Shown here: piece after piece, positions 16,058 to 22,690 of the stretch
Layout of the letters: each line of letters opens with the position of its first letter
Numbering within the stretch: the stretch's first letter is position 1
From: Gilichinskyi gelida
Lineage (GTDB): Bacteria > Acidobacteriota > Thermoanaerobaculia > Gp7-AA8
Assembly: GCA_038040385.1 (NCBI GenBank)
Contig: JBBPII010000004.1
Location: 310,001 to 374,000 of the forward strand
Length of the DNA stretch: 64,000 nt
Direction of reading: 5' to 3'
Notes under the pieces: generated by a model
Told to the model about the DNA's origin: nothing
The model's input: the letters and a program-made list of their open reading frames with translations, nothing else
Database searches by the model: none
Position numbers and translations under genes: made by a program

Positions 16058-16540
16058 TCATGATTTGTCCAGCCCCTCGGTCGACCGCATCAGCTTCTCC
16101 AGCTCTTTCCGGTCGACCGGGTGGCCGGCTTCGGGGGCCTTGTATTCGTTGCTGTGGGAGACCATCAGGCGGTTGCACTGGAAGTAGCCGCCGCGGGTCA
16201 TCGTCCCTTCCACCACCACGCCGATGTTCTCGCGGAACATCTGCGGCGGCACGCCGCTGGACTTGACGTGCACGATCTTGCCGGCGTCGTGGACGTCGAA
16301 CTCCAGACCGGACACGCCCTGATGATTTCTGATCGAGCCTTTGGAGACCATCCCCCCGAGGCGGATCGTGGCGCCGTAGGCCTTGTCGCCGGCGGCGTGG
16401 AGATCGGTCGGCGTCCAGTAGTAGACGAGATTCTTGTTGATGCCGCCCCAGGCGATGACGATCAACGCCGCCGCGGCGACGGCGAGGGCGCCGATCATAA
16501 AGAGGCGGGTCTTGCGGCGCATCTGTTGGGTTGCATTCAT
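16058..16540 (-). CDS. ccmE: CcmE periplasmic heme chaperone
   Basis: The 160-aa protein has a membrane anchor (about residues 12-31) and a beta-barrel domain with VVVEGTMTRGGYFQCNRLMV. The heme-binding site is HSNEY, giving H129 and Y133 of the HxxxY type. It is preceded by a strong ribosome binding site (GGAGG) and overlaps ccmD by 3 nt. Confidence 0.93.
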   Translation of the reverse strand: MNATQQMRRKTRLFMIGALAVAAAALIVIAWGGINKNLVYYWTPTDLHAAGDKAYGATIRLGGMVSKGSIRNHQGVSGLEFDVHDAGKIVHVKSSGVPPQMFRENIGVVVEGTMTRGGYFQCNRLMVSHSNEYKAPEAGHPVDRKELEKLMRSTEGLDKS

Positions 16541-16668
16541 TGCGACCTCCTCTGTTCGTAGCGCAGGCGCCAAATCAGGCTGATGCCGTAGATGAGAAAG
16601 ACGGCCGTGGTCACGCTGTACGCGGCGACCACGAAGCTCCAACCGCCGGTAATCGTTCCTTGTGTCAT
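16537..16668 (-). CDS. ccmD: CcmD-like small membrane protein
   Basis: This 43-aa open frame begins at an ATG (16668) overlapping the ccmC stop by 4 nt and ends overlapping the ccmE start. Its sequence (WSFVVAAYSVTTAVFLIYG, then a basic tail RLRYEQRR) has one membrane helix with a positively charged cytoplasmic end, like CcmD. CcmD helps release holo-CcmE from the CcmABC complex. The identification rests on size, topology and position, since the family is poorly conserved. Confidence 0.85.
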   Translation of the reverse strand: MTQGTITGGWSFVVAAYSVTTAVFLIYGISLIWRLRYEQRRSQ

Positions 16669-17537
16669 GCCGGTTCTCCAACCGTTTCCAGCGGCGGCGG
16701 CGCCAGTTCATGTTCCAGCCGCAGCGCCGAGATGCGCGCGCGCAGCATGATGAAGGCGGTCATCAGCAGCAGGATACCGAAGGCGTTCGCGCGCAGCGGA
16801 ATCCAGAACGGCTTCGACACGGTATCCGGACTCGACTGCTGCTGGTGCAGCGAGTTCCACCACTTGACCGAGAAGTAGACGATGGGGACGTCGACGAAGG
16901 CGATGATGGTGGCCACCGCCGACCAGATGCCCCGCTTGACCGGGTCATCGACGAACTTCCGCAGCGCCAGGATGCCGAGGAAGGCGAACAACAGGACGGC
17001 GGTGGTGGTCAGCCGTGGGTCCCAGTCCCACCACACGCCCCACGTCGGCTTGGCCCAGATCGCCCCCTGGCAGCAGAGAAGAAAAGCGAAGACGACGCCG
17101 GTCTCGATCGAGCCCTCCATCCGCGCGTCCCACTTGAAGTCGGTGCGGAAAAGGAAGACTACGGCGCAGACGAAGGCGATGGTCATCGCCAGCAGCGCGG
17201 ACCAGGCGGTGGGAACGTGGACGTACATGATCCGCTGCGTCTCGCCCATGAACTGCTCGGGCGGCGCGACGAAGAGGCCGAAGTAGGAGCCGGCGAGGAT
17301 GAAGGCCACGCCGATGCCGAGGAGGATCTTCGGCTTGGACGAGTCGGAGAGATCGTCGCCGCCGAGGAAGATGCTGACGGCGGCGAGGCCGGCCAGAAAC
17401 GCGATGAGCGTGCGGACGCCGCTCGGGATCCCGAGGGAAAGATCGGCGTGCAGATACTGCTCGCCGGCCGTGACGATGAGGCCGCAATACACGGCGACCG
17501 CCAGCAGAGCGATACCCAGGGGAAACGCACGGTTCAT
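16665..17537 (-). CDS. ccmC: CcmC heme-handling membrane protein
   Basis: The 290-aa protein has about eight hydrophobic helices and the WWD motif (WGVWWDWDPRLTTTAVLLF). CcmC loads heme onto CcmE. It is longer than the usual 240 or so residues because of two extra N-terminal helices (FPLGIALLAVAVYCGLIVTAG and TLIAFLAGLAAVSIFLG). It overlaps ccmD by 4 nt. Confidence 0.93.
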   Translation of the reverse strand: MNRAFPLGIALLAVAVYCGLIVTAGEQYLHADLSLGIPSGVRTLIAFLAGLAAVSIFLGGDDLSDSSKPKILLGIGVAFILAGSYFGLFVAPPEQFMGETQRIMYVHVPTAWSALLAMTIAFVCAVVFLFRTDFKWDARMEGSIETGVVFAFLLCCQGAIWAKPTWGVWWDWDPRLTTTAVLLFAFLGILALRKFVDDPVKRGIWSAVATIIAFVDVPIVYFSVKWWNSLHQQQSSPDTVSKPFWIPLRANAFGILLLMTAFIMLRARISALRLEHELAPPPLETVGEPA

Positions 17538-17546
17538 TGGACCTTC

Positions 17547-18206
17547 CTAATCTTCCACGACTCGACCGAAAAGAAGTCCGCACAGGGACCAATAAATTGC
17601 ATCGAAGGCGATGAGTAATTTTATCCACGCCGCCGACTGATTCATCGGGTCTCCGAGGACGATCAGCGACGTGGCCTTGACCGACGCCAAAAGCGCCGGA
17701 ACGATCAGAGGAAAAAGGAGTAACGGGAGCAGGGTCTGCTTCGAGCGGACCTGGGCGGTCATCGCCGCGTACAGCGTTCCGGGCGCCGACAGGCCGGCCG
17801 TGCCGAGGGCGATGACGAGGAGCAGCGACCCGAGGCGCAGCGTCCCCGCGTCGTAGAGGATCACCATCACCGGGACGAGCGCGCTTCCGAGCAGCACGAG
17901 CTGCAGCCAGTTGGCGATCGCCTTGCCGTAGTAAAGCGCGCGCGGGTTCGCCGGCAGCAGCAGCAGCCCTTCGAGCGCGCGGTTCTCCATCTCCGCGTGG
18001 AAGCTCTCCGCGAGGGTGAGCGTCGAGGAAAGAAGAAGGCCGAGCCAGAGGAAGCCGGCGGAGAACTGCCGCAGGATCTCGGCGTTCGGCCCGACGGCGA
18101 AGCTGAACAGCAGCAGCGCCGACGCGCCGAAGACGAAGACCGCCATCAGTTGCGCGCGCGTGCGCCACTGGAGGAGGAGCTCTTTGCGCAGGGCGGCGAT
18201 CAGCAT
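17547..18206 (-). CDS. ccmB: CcmB heme-exporter permease subunit
   Basis: The 219-aa protein has six hydrophobic segments and the CcmB N-terminus (LRKELLLQWRTRAQLMAVFVFGA). With CcmA and CcmC it forms the ATP-driven complex that frees holo-CcmE. It overlaps the ccmA stop by 7 nt. A family D repeat lies just upstream and inside ccmA. Confidence 0.93.
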   Translation of the reverse strand: MLIAALRKELLLQWRTRAQLMAVFVFGASALLLFSFAVGPNAEILRQFSAGFLWLGLLLSSTLTLAESFHAEMENRALEGLLLLPANPRALYYGKAIANWLQLVLLGSALVPVMVILYDAGTLRLGSLLLVIALGTAGLSAPGTLYAAMTAQVRSKQTLLPLLLFPLIVPALLASVKATSLIVLGDPMNQSAAWIKLLIAFDAIYWSLCGLLFGRVVED

Positions 18207-18910
18207 GGAACGCCGGCCTCCGGCCGGCTGGCTTGGCGGCGTCCCGCCGCCGGGACGGCGGCGTTCCCGGGGACCACCCGTCCTGCCTCGAGGAACAGCG
18301 CCGCATCCGCAAGCCCCGTACCCCGCTCCACTTGGTGCGTGGCCATCAACACGGTCGTGCCGCGCGCCTTCAGCTCGCGCACCACTTCGTCCACCAGCGC
18401 GAATCCCTCGGGGTCGAGTTGGCCGTACGGTTCGTCGAGCAGCGCGATCTTCGGCTCTTGCATCAGGACGCGGGCGAACGACAAGCGCTTGCGCATGCCG
18501 GCGGAGAAGGTGGCTACGACGTCATCGGCACGGGCCGCGAGATTGACTCTCTCGAGCGCCGCATCGACGCCGCCCGTGCCGAGGAATCGCGCCGCGATGG
18601 TCAGGTTCTCTCGCGCCGTCAACGATTCGTACAAGTACGTTTGATGGCTCAGCAGGGCGACTGCTTTCCGGACGTCGTAGCGGTCGCGAACGAGGTCGAA
18701 TCCGAGGACGCTGGCGCTCCCGAGATCGGGGCGGATGGCGGTCGCGAGCGTGCGGAAAAGGGTCGACTTCCCCGACCCGTTCCTGCCGGCGACCATCAGC
18801 ACGCTGCCGGCCGGGACGGTGAACGAGACGTCCACCAGCGCCCACCGCCGGCCGTAGCGGCGGGCGAGGTTTTTGGCGTCGATGGCGGGCTCGGTCACGG
18901 GCGGTATCAT
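18200..18910 (-). CDS. ccmA: CcmA ABC transporter ATPase
   Basis: The ATPase (about 236 aa from the ATG at 18910; a GTG at 18898 is the alternative) has Walker A GRNGSGKST, signature FSAGMRKRLSFARVLM, Walker B IALLDEP and the switch histidine in MATHQ. The C-terminal 20 or so residues (GNAAVPAAGRRQASRPEAG) come from a family D repeat read in frame. It is the first gene of the ccm operon and diverges from the HEAT-cyclophilin gene with only 7 nt between start codons, so the promoters must overlap coding sequence. Confidence 0.92.
   Translation of the reverse strand: MIPPVTEPAIDAKNLARRYGRRWALVDVSFTVPAGSVLMVAGRNGSGKSTLFRTLATAIRPDLGSASVLGFDLVRDRYDVRKAVALLSHQTYLYESLTARENLTIAARFLGTGGVDAALERVNLAARADDVVATFSAGMRKRLSFARVLMQEPKIALLDEPYGQLDPEGFALVDEVVRELKARGTTVLMATHQVERGTGLADAALFLEAGRVVPGNAAVPAAGRRQASRPEAGVPC
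18207..18267. repeat. Family D repeat forming the 3' end of ccmA
   Basis: GGAACGCCGGCCTCCGGCCGG at one end pairs with CCGGGACGGCGGCGTTCC at the other, the same words as at 39370-39433 and 45947-46047. The whole element is translated as the CcmA C-terminal tail and ends one base from the ccmB start. Confidence 0.87.
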
Positions 18911-18917
18911 GCCGCAA

Positions 18918-20954
18918 ATGCGCAAACTCGCACTGGTGTTGGTCATCACAGCCTGCACCTCCTCGCCATCACGAGTTCCACCGACGCCTGCACCGGCTGA
19001 AGCCGGTGCCCACACAGAAACCTACGGTTTCACGCTCGATGAAGAGGTGCGCGTGCTGCGGATGGAGGACCGCCGCGAGTACGACGCAGCGTTCGCCGAC
19101 GCCTGGATTCACAACGGCAACGCGCTGCATCGCGCCCGGATGGCGCTGGCCCTGGGACGGGTCGGGCCGCACACCTTCGACGACGCCAACGGCAACGGCG
19201 TGCGCGACGGCGGCGAACGACAGGTGGGCGTGACTGAGCTGGTCTTCCTGGTCGGCGATCCCGATCCGAAGGTGCGCGCCAACGCGGCCTTCGCGCTGGG
19301 GCAGATCGGCGACCTGCACGGCCTCGACGCGCTGATGCAGTTCGCCGGCGACGCGAACGGCGAGGTGGCGGCGGAGGCGGTCGAGGCGCTGTCGAAGCTC
19401 GCCGCGAAGATCCCGCTGGCGCGTTACGCGCCGTTCACCGAGGGCGCGAAGCCGGAGGGAGTGCGGGTGCGGGCGATCCGCTACCTGTTCCGCTTCCGCG
19501 CCGACGACGCCTCGGCCATCGCCATGAATGCCCTCGGATCGCCGTCGCCGGACATCCGCGAAGCCGCCGCGTACTCGCTGGCGCGCTACCCGTACGCCGC
19601 GGCGCGCCCGCGGCTGGAGCTGCTCATCAACGACCCCGACACGCAAACGCGCGCCTACGTGATGTCCGCCCTCGGGCGCATCGCGGCGCCGGAATCGCTG
19701 CCATTGCTGATCGCCGCGCTCTCCGACGCGCAACCGTGGGTGCGCACCAACGCGGTGGTGGCCATCGCGCGCTTGGCGGCGAAGGATGCCCACACGCTCG
19801 AGCGGCCGTCGATGACGGAAGACGCGATGCGCGTGGTCGACATGACCGAGGATCCCGACCACGGCGTGAGCGCGGCATCGATCGACGCGCTCGGCTGGTA
19901 CGCGGCGAAGAATCAGATCGCCCGCCAGCGTCTCCTCGCGCTGGCCTCGAACGGCTCGCGGTGGCTGCGCGAGCTGGCCGCCGGCGGCATCGCCAAGCAC
20001 CTCGGCGACCCGAAGCTGCTGCCGGCGGACCTCTCCGGCTGGGCGAAGGTGCGCGTGCTGGAAGCGGCGACCGGGGTTTCGGACACTCTGCGTTCGGCCT
20101 ACGCGAAGGATCCCGACCCGATGGTGCGCGCGCAGGCCATCACTACCATTGCCGACGATAAGATCGGCGCCAACCTCGTGCTGATCCGCGCGGGGCTCGA
20201 CGATCCCGATCCCATCGTGCGCGGCTATAGTAATGAAAAATATAGCAAGTCGACGGCCGCCGACCGCGTCGCGCTGCTCACGGCGGCCGAGGAGCGCGCG
20301 CGCAAGGACACGCAGAACGACGCGCGCGTCGCCGCCGTCCGGGCCCTCGGCGACATCGACGCGCCGTCGCGCGAGCCATTCCTGCGCGGGCTGCTGGCCG
20401 ACGCCGACCCTGTCGTCCGCCGCATCGCCGCCGACCTCATCGAACAGAAACTGAAGCTCCCCCGCCCGCAGTTCACGCCGCTGCCGGTCGAGCGCAGCGA
20501 CTACGCGGAGATCGTGGAGTGGTCGCGCCACCCGCACGCCGCGACCATCCGCATGACGCGGGGCACCGTCGAGGTCGCGCTGCTGACGCAGGAGGCGCCG
20601 GTCACCGCGTGGAACTTCGCGCGGCTGGCGCAGGACCACTACTTCGACAACACGACGTTCATGCGCGTGGTGCCGAACTTCGTCATCCAGGGCGGCGACC
20701 CGCGCAACGACATGGAGGGTGGTCCCGGCTACGCCATCCGCGACGAGATCAATCTGCAGAAGTACACCCGCGCCGCCGTCGGCATGGCGCTCTCCGGCCC
20801 CGACACCGGCGGCTCGCAGTTCTTCATCACGCATTCGCCCCAGCCGCACCTCGACGGCGGCTACACCATCTTCGGCCGCGCCGGGGAAGGGATGGCGGGG
20901 GTGGTGGATGAGACGGAGCGGGGGGATAAGGTGGAGTCGGTCGTGGTTCGTTAG
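18918..20954 (+). CDS. HEAT-repeat lipoprotein with C-terminal cyclophilin-type peptidyl-prolyl isomerase
   Basis: The 678-aa protein begins with a lipoprotein-like signal (MRKLALVLVITAC), continues with HEAT/PBS-lyase-like repeats from about residue 70 to 490 (for example DPDPKVRANAAFALGQIGD) and ends with a cyclophilin domain of about 140 residues: TFMRVVPNFVIQGGDP, then GSQFFITHSPQPHLDGGYTIFG. The catalytic arginine (FMR) and hydrophobic pocket residues are kept. It probably acts outside the inner membrane as a folding factor with a scaffold. A 20-bp palindrome (18991-19010) adds AEAGA just after the signal. Confidence 0.9.
   Translation: MRKLALVLVITACTSSPSRVPPTPAPAEAGAHTETYGFTLDEEVRVLRMEDRREYDAAFADAWIHNGNALHRARMALALGRVGPHTFDDANGNGVRDGGERQVGVTELVFLVGDPDPKVRANAAFALGQIGDLHGLDALMQFAGDANGEVAAEAVEALSKLAAKIPLARYAPFTEGAKPEGVRVRAIRYLFRFRADDASAIAMNALGSPSPDIREAAAYSLARYPYAAARPRLELLINDPDTQTRAYVMSALGRIAAPESLPLLIAALSDAQPWVRTNAVVAIARLAAKDAHTLERPSMTEDAMRVVDMTEDPDHGVSAASIDALGWYAAKNQIARQRLLALASNGSRWLRELAAGGIAKHLGDPKLLPADLSGWAKVRVLEAATGVSDTLRSAYAKDPDPMVRAQAITTIADDKIGANLVLIRAGLDDPDPIVRGYSNEKYSKSTAADRVALLTAAEERARKDTQNDARVAAVRALGDIDAPSREPFLRGLLADADPVVRRIAADLIEQKLKLPRPQFTPLPVERSDYAEIVEWSRHPHAATIRMTRGTVEVALLTQEAPVTAWNFARLAQDHYFDNTTFMRVVPNFVIQGGDPRNDMEGGPGYAIRDEINLQKYTRAAVGMALSGPDTGGSQFFITHSPQPHLDGGYTIFGRAGEGMAGVVDETERGDKVESVVVR
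18991..19010. repeat. Short palindrome, family I, in frame in the HEAT-cyclophilin gene
   Basis: GCACCGGCTGAAGCCGGTGC has 9-bp perfect arms around a two-base centre. It lies in the proline-rich linker directly after the lipoprotein signal, where an in-frame insertion would be harmless. Confidence 0.7.
20224..20246. repeat. Short A+T-rich inverted repeat inside the HEAT-cyclophilin gene
   Basis: GCTATA and TATAGC arms flank an A-rich centre (GTAATGAAAAA) in an otherwise GC-rich gene. It is translated as YSNEKYSK. It may be a small insertion or a chance run of A+T codons. Confidence 0.45.
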
Positions 20955-21119
20955 ATGTCAATCCTCGCAGGCCGCTTCTTCCAACTCATCGGCATGATCC
21001 TCCTCCCCATCGGGCTGCTGGTGGGGCTGGTACAGGGCAACATCGCGCTCGAGGTGCGGCTGCTGTTCATCGGCGGCGGGTCTTTTCTTGTTGGATGGCT
21101 GATGGCGCGGAAGAAGTAG
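20955..21119 (+). CDS. Small (54 aa) membrane protein
   Basis: The ATG directly follows the stop codon of the HEAT-cyclophilin gene, with no spacer. The product (MSILAGRFFQLIGMILLPIG... GGSFLVGWLMARKK) has two hydrophobic helices and a basic C-terminus. I cannot assign a function. Translational coupling to the upstream gene and clean codon usage support that it is real. Confidence 0.75.
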   Translation: MSILAGRFFQLIGMILLPIGLLVGLVQGNIALEVRLLFIGGGSFLVGWLMARKK

Positions 21120-21198
21120 TCGCGAGGTCTCGGAGTATCGCGGTCTCGGTGTGGGTGTGACTCCGAGACCACGAGACCGCGAGACCCCGCAACCTCGA
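21119..21198. repeat. Palindromic repeat, family E
   Basis: Words GCGAGGTCTCGG, CGCGGTCTCGG and a central GTGTGGGTGTGACTC are followed by the inverse words CCGAGACC, CGAGACCGCGAGACC. The loop motif (GTGTGGGTGTGAC) reappears inverted in the copy at 32974-33051. It starts at the last base of the 54-aa gene and runs up to the next start codon. Confidence 0.88.
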
Positions 21199-21199
21199 T

Positions 21200-22126
21200 A
21201 TGAAACCAATCGTCGTTCTCACCGCACAGTTCCCGGCCGTCGCGCGAGAAATCCTCTCCGGCCTTGCCGACCTCATCGAGCATCCCACCGAGCAGGAGCG
21301 CTCCGAGGAAGAGATGATCGCCATCCTCGGCGAGGCCGACGGGGCGATCACGCTGCTGAGCGATCCGATCACCCGGCGCGTCCTGGCGTCGAATCCCAAC
21401 CTCCGCATCGTGGCGAACTTCGCGGTCGGCACGAACAACGTCGACGTCGAGGCGGCGCGCGAGCTGGGGGTGATCGTCACCAACACGCCGGGCGTGCTCA
21501 CCGAGGCCACCGCGGACCTCACCATGGCGCTCATCCTCGCCGTCACTCGCCGGGTCATCGAAGGCGACGCCGAGGTACGGCGCACGCTGCGGTGCGAATG
21601 GGAGCCGCTGCACCTCCTCGGCACCTCACTGCAGGGAAAGCGCCTCGGCATCATCGGCATGGGGCGCATCGGATCCGCGGTGGCGCAGCGGGCCCGCGCG
21701 TTCGGGATGGACGTCAGCGGCACGCGCCGCGGCGAGCCGGTGGACGAGCTGCTGGCGTCGAGCGACATCGTCTCCATCCACGCGCCGCTCACGCGCGAGA
21801 CCCGCCATCTCATCGATCGTCAGGCGCTGGCGAAGATGAAAGCGGGCGCCTATCTGATCAACACCGCGCGCGGTCCGATCGTGGACGAAGCGGCGCTCTG
21901 CGACGCACTGGAGAGCGGCCGCCTCCGCGGTGCGGGCCTCGATGTCTACGAGGACGAGCCGCGCGTCAGCGCGAGGCTCGCAGCAATGCCCAATGTCGTG
22001 GTGCTCCCGCACATCGGCTCGGCCACCGAGGAGGCGCGTAACGCGATGGCGCGCATCGCGGCGACGGAGGTGGCAAGATTCCTGCGGCAAGAACCGCCGT
22101 TGCACGCGGTACCCTGGAAGACATGA
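21200..22126 (+). CDS. D-isomer-specific 2-hydroxyacid dehydrogenase
   Basis: The 308-aa protein has the catalytic-domain pattern FAVGTNNVDVEAARELG, a Rossmann motif GIIGMGRIGSAVA and the catalytic residues R224 (NTARGPIVDE), E253 and H271 (LPHIGSATEEAR). The family reduces glyoxylate, hydroxypyruvate or related 2-oxoacids. After the second beta-strand the sequence is GTRRGE, with arginines where an NADH enzyme has Asp, which suggests NADPH use. It overlaps the next gene by 4 nt. Confidence 0.92.
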   Translation: MKPIVVLTAQFPAVAREILSGLADLIEHPTEQERSEEEMIAILGEADGAITLLSDPITRRVLASNPNLRIVANFAVGTNNVDVEAARELGVIVTNTPGVLTEATADLTMALILAVTRRVIEGDAEVRRTLRCEWEPLHLLGTSLQGKRLGIIGMGRIGSAVAQRARAFGMDVSGTRRGEPVDELLASSDIVSIHAPLTRETRHLIDRQALAKMKAGAYLINTARGPIVDEAALCDALESGRLRGAGLDVYEDEPRVSARLAAMPNVVVLPHIGSATEEARNAMARIAATEVARFLRQEPPLHAVPWKT

Positions 22127-22677
22127 CCCGACTGCATCGCGCCGACGCCGTTCTCATCGTCATCGACGTCCAGGAGAAGCTGATGCCGGTCATCGATGGC
22201 CACGAGGAGGTCGCGCGCAACATCGACCGCCTGGTGCGCGGCTGCAGGGTCCTCGACATCGCGCCGCTGCTCACCGAGCAGTACGTGAAAGGCCTCGGCC
22301 CCACGATTCCCTCGATCCGCAAAGCGTTCGAAGAGACCTTCGGCTACGAGCCGATCGAGAAGAACTGCTTCTCCGGCTTCGGCTGCGCCGAGTTCGTCAC
22401 CGCGCTGCGGCTGCTGCAGAAGAAGCAGGCCATCGTCTGCGGCATCGAGACGCACGTCTGCGTGTACCAGACGGTCGTCGATCTGCTGGCCAACGGCTAC
22501 GAGGTGACGGTCGTCGCCGACGCGGTCGGCTCGCGCGCCGCGTCGAACAAGGACGTGGCGCTGCGGCGCATGGTGTCCGAGGGGGCGAAGCTCAGCTCGA
22601 CGGAGATGGCGCTGTTCGAGATGCTAGTGACGTCCGGGACGGATGAGTTCCGGGAGATCTCGCGGCTGGTGCGGTGA
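22123..22677 (+). CDS. Isochorismatase-family cysteine hydrolase
   Basis: The 184-aa protein has the family triad: D15 (VIVIDVQEKL), K80 (EPIEKNCFSGF) and C113 (CGIETHVCVYQT). Members hydrolyse amides such as nicotinamide or N-carbamoyl compounds, and many are of unknown substrate. It is coupled by a 4-nt overlap to the 2-hydroxyacid dehydrogenase, so both may act on one small-molecule route. Short length and the ETHVC motif place it near the YcaC/YecD group. Confidence 0.88.
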   Translation: MTRLHRADAVLIVIDVQEKLMPVIDGHEEVARNIDRLVRGCRVLDIAPLLTEQYVKGLGPTIPSIRKAFEETFGYEPIEKNCFSGFGCAEFVTALRLLQKKQAIVCGIETHVCVYQTVVDLLANGYEVTVVADAVGSRAASNKDVALRRMVSEGAKLSSTEMALFEMLVTSGTDEFREISRLVR

Positions 22678-22690
22678 CGAGCCGCCGAAG

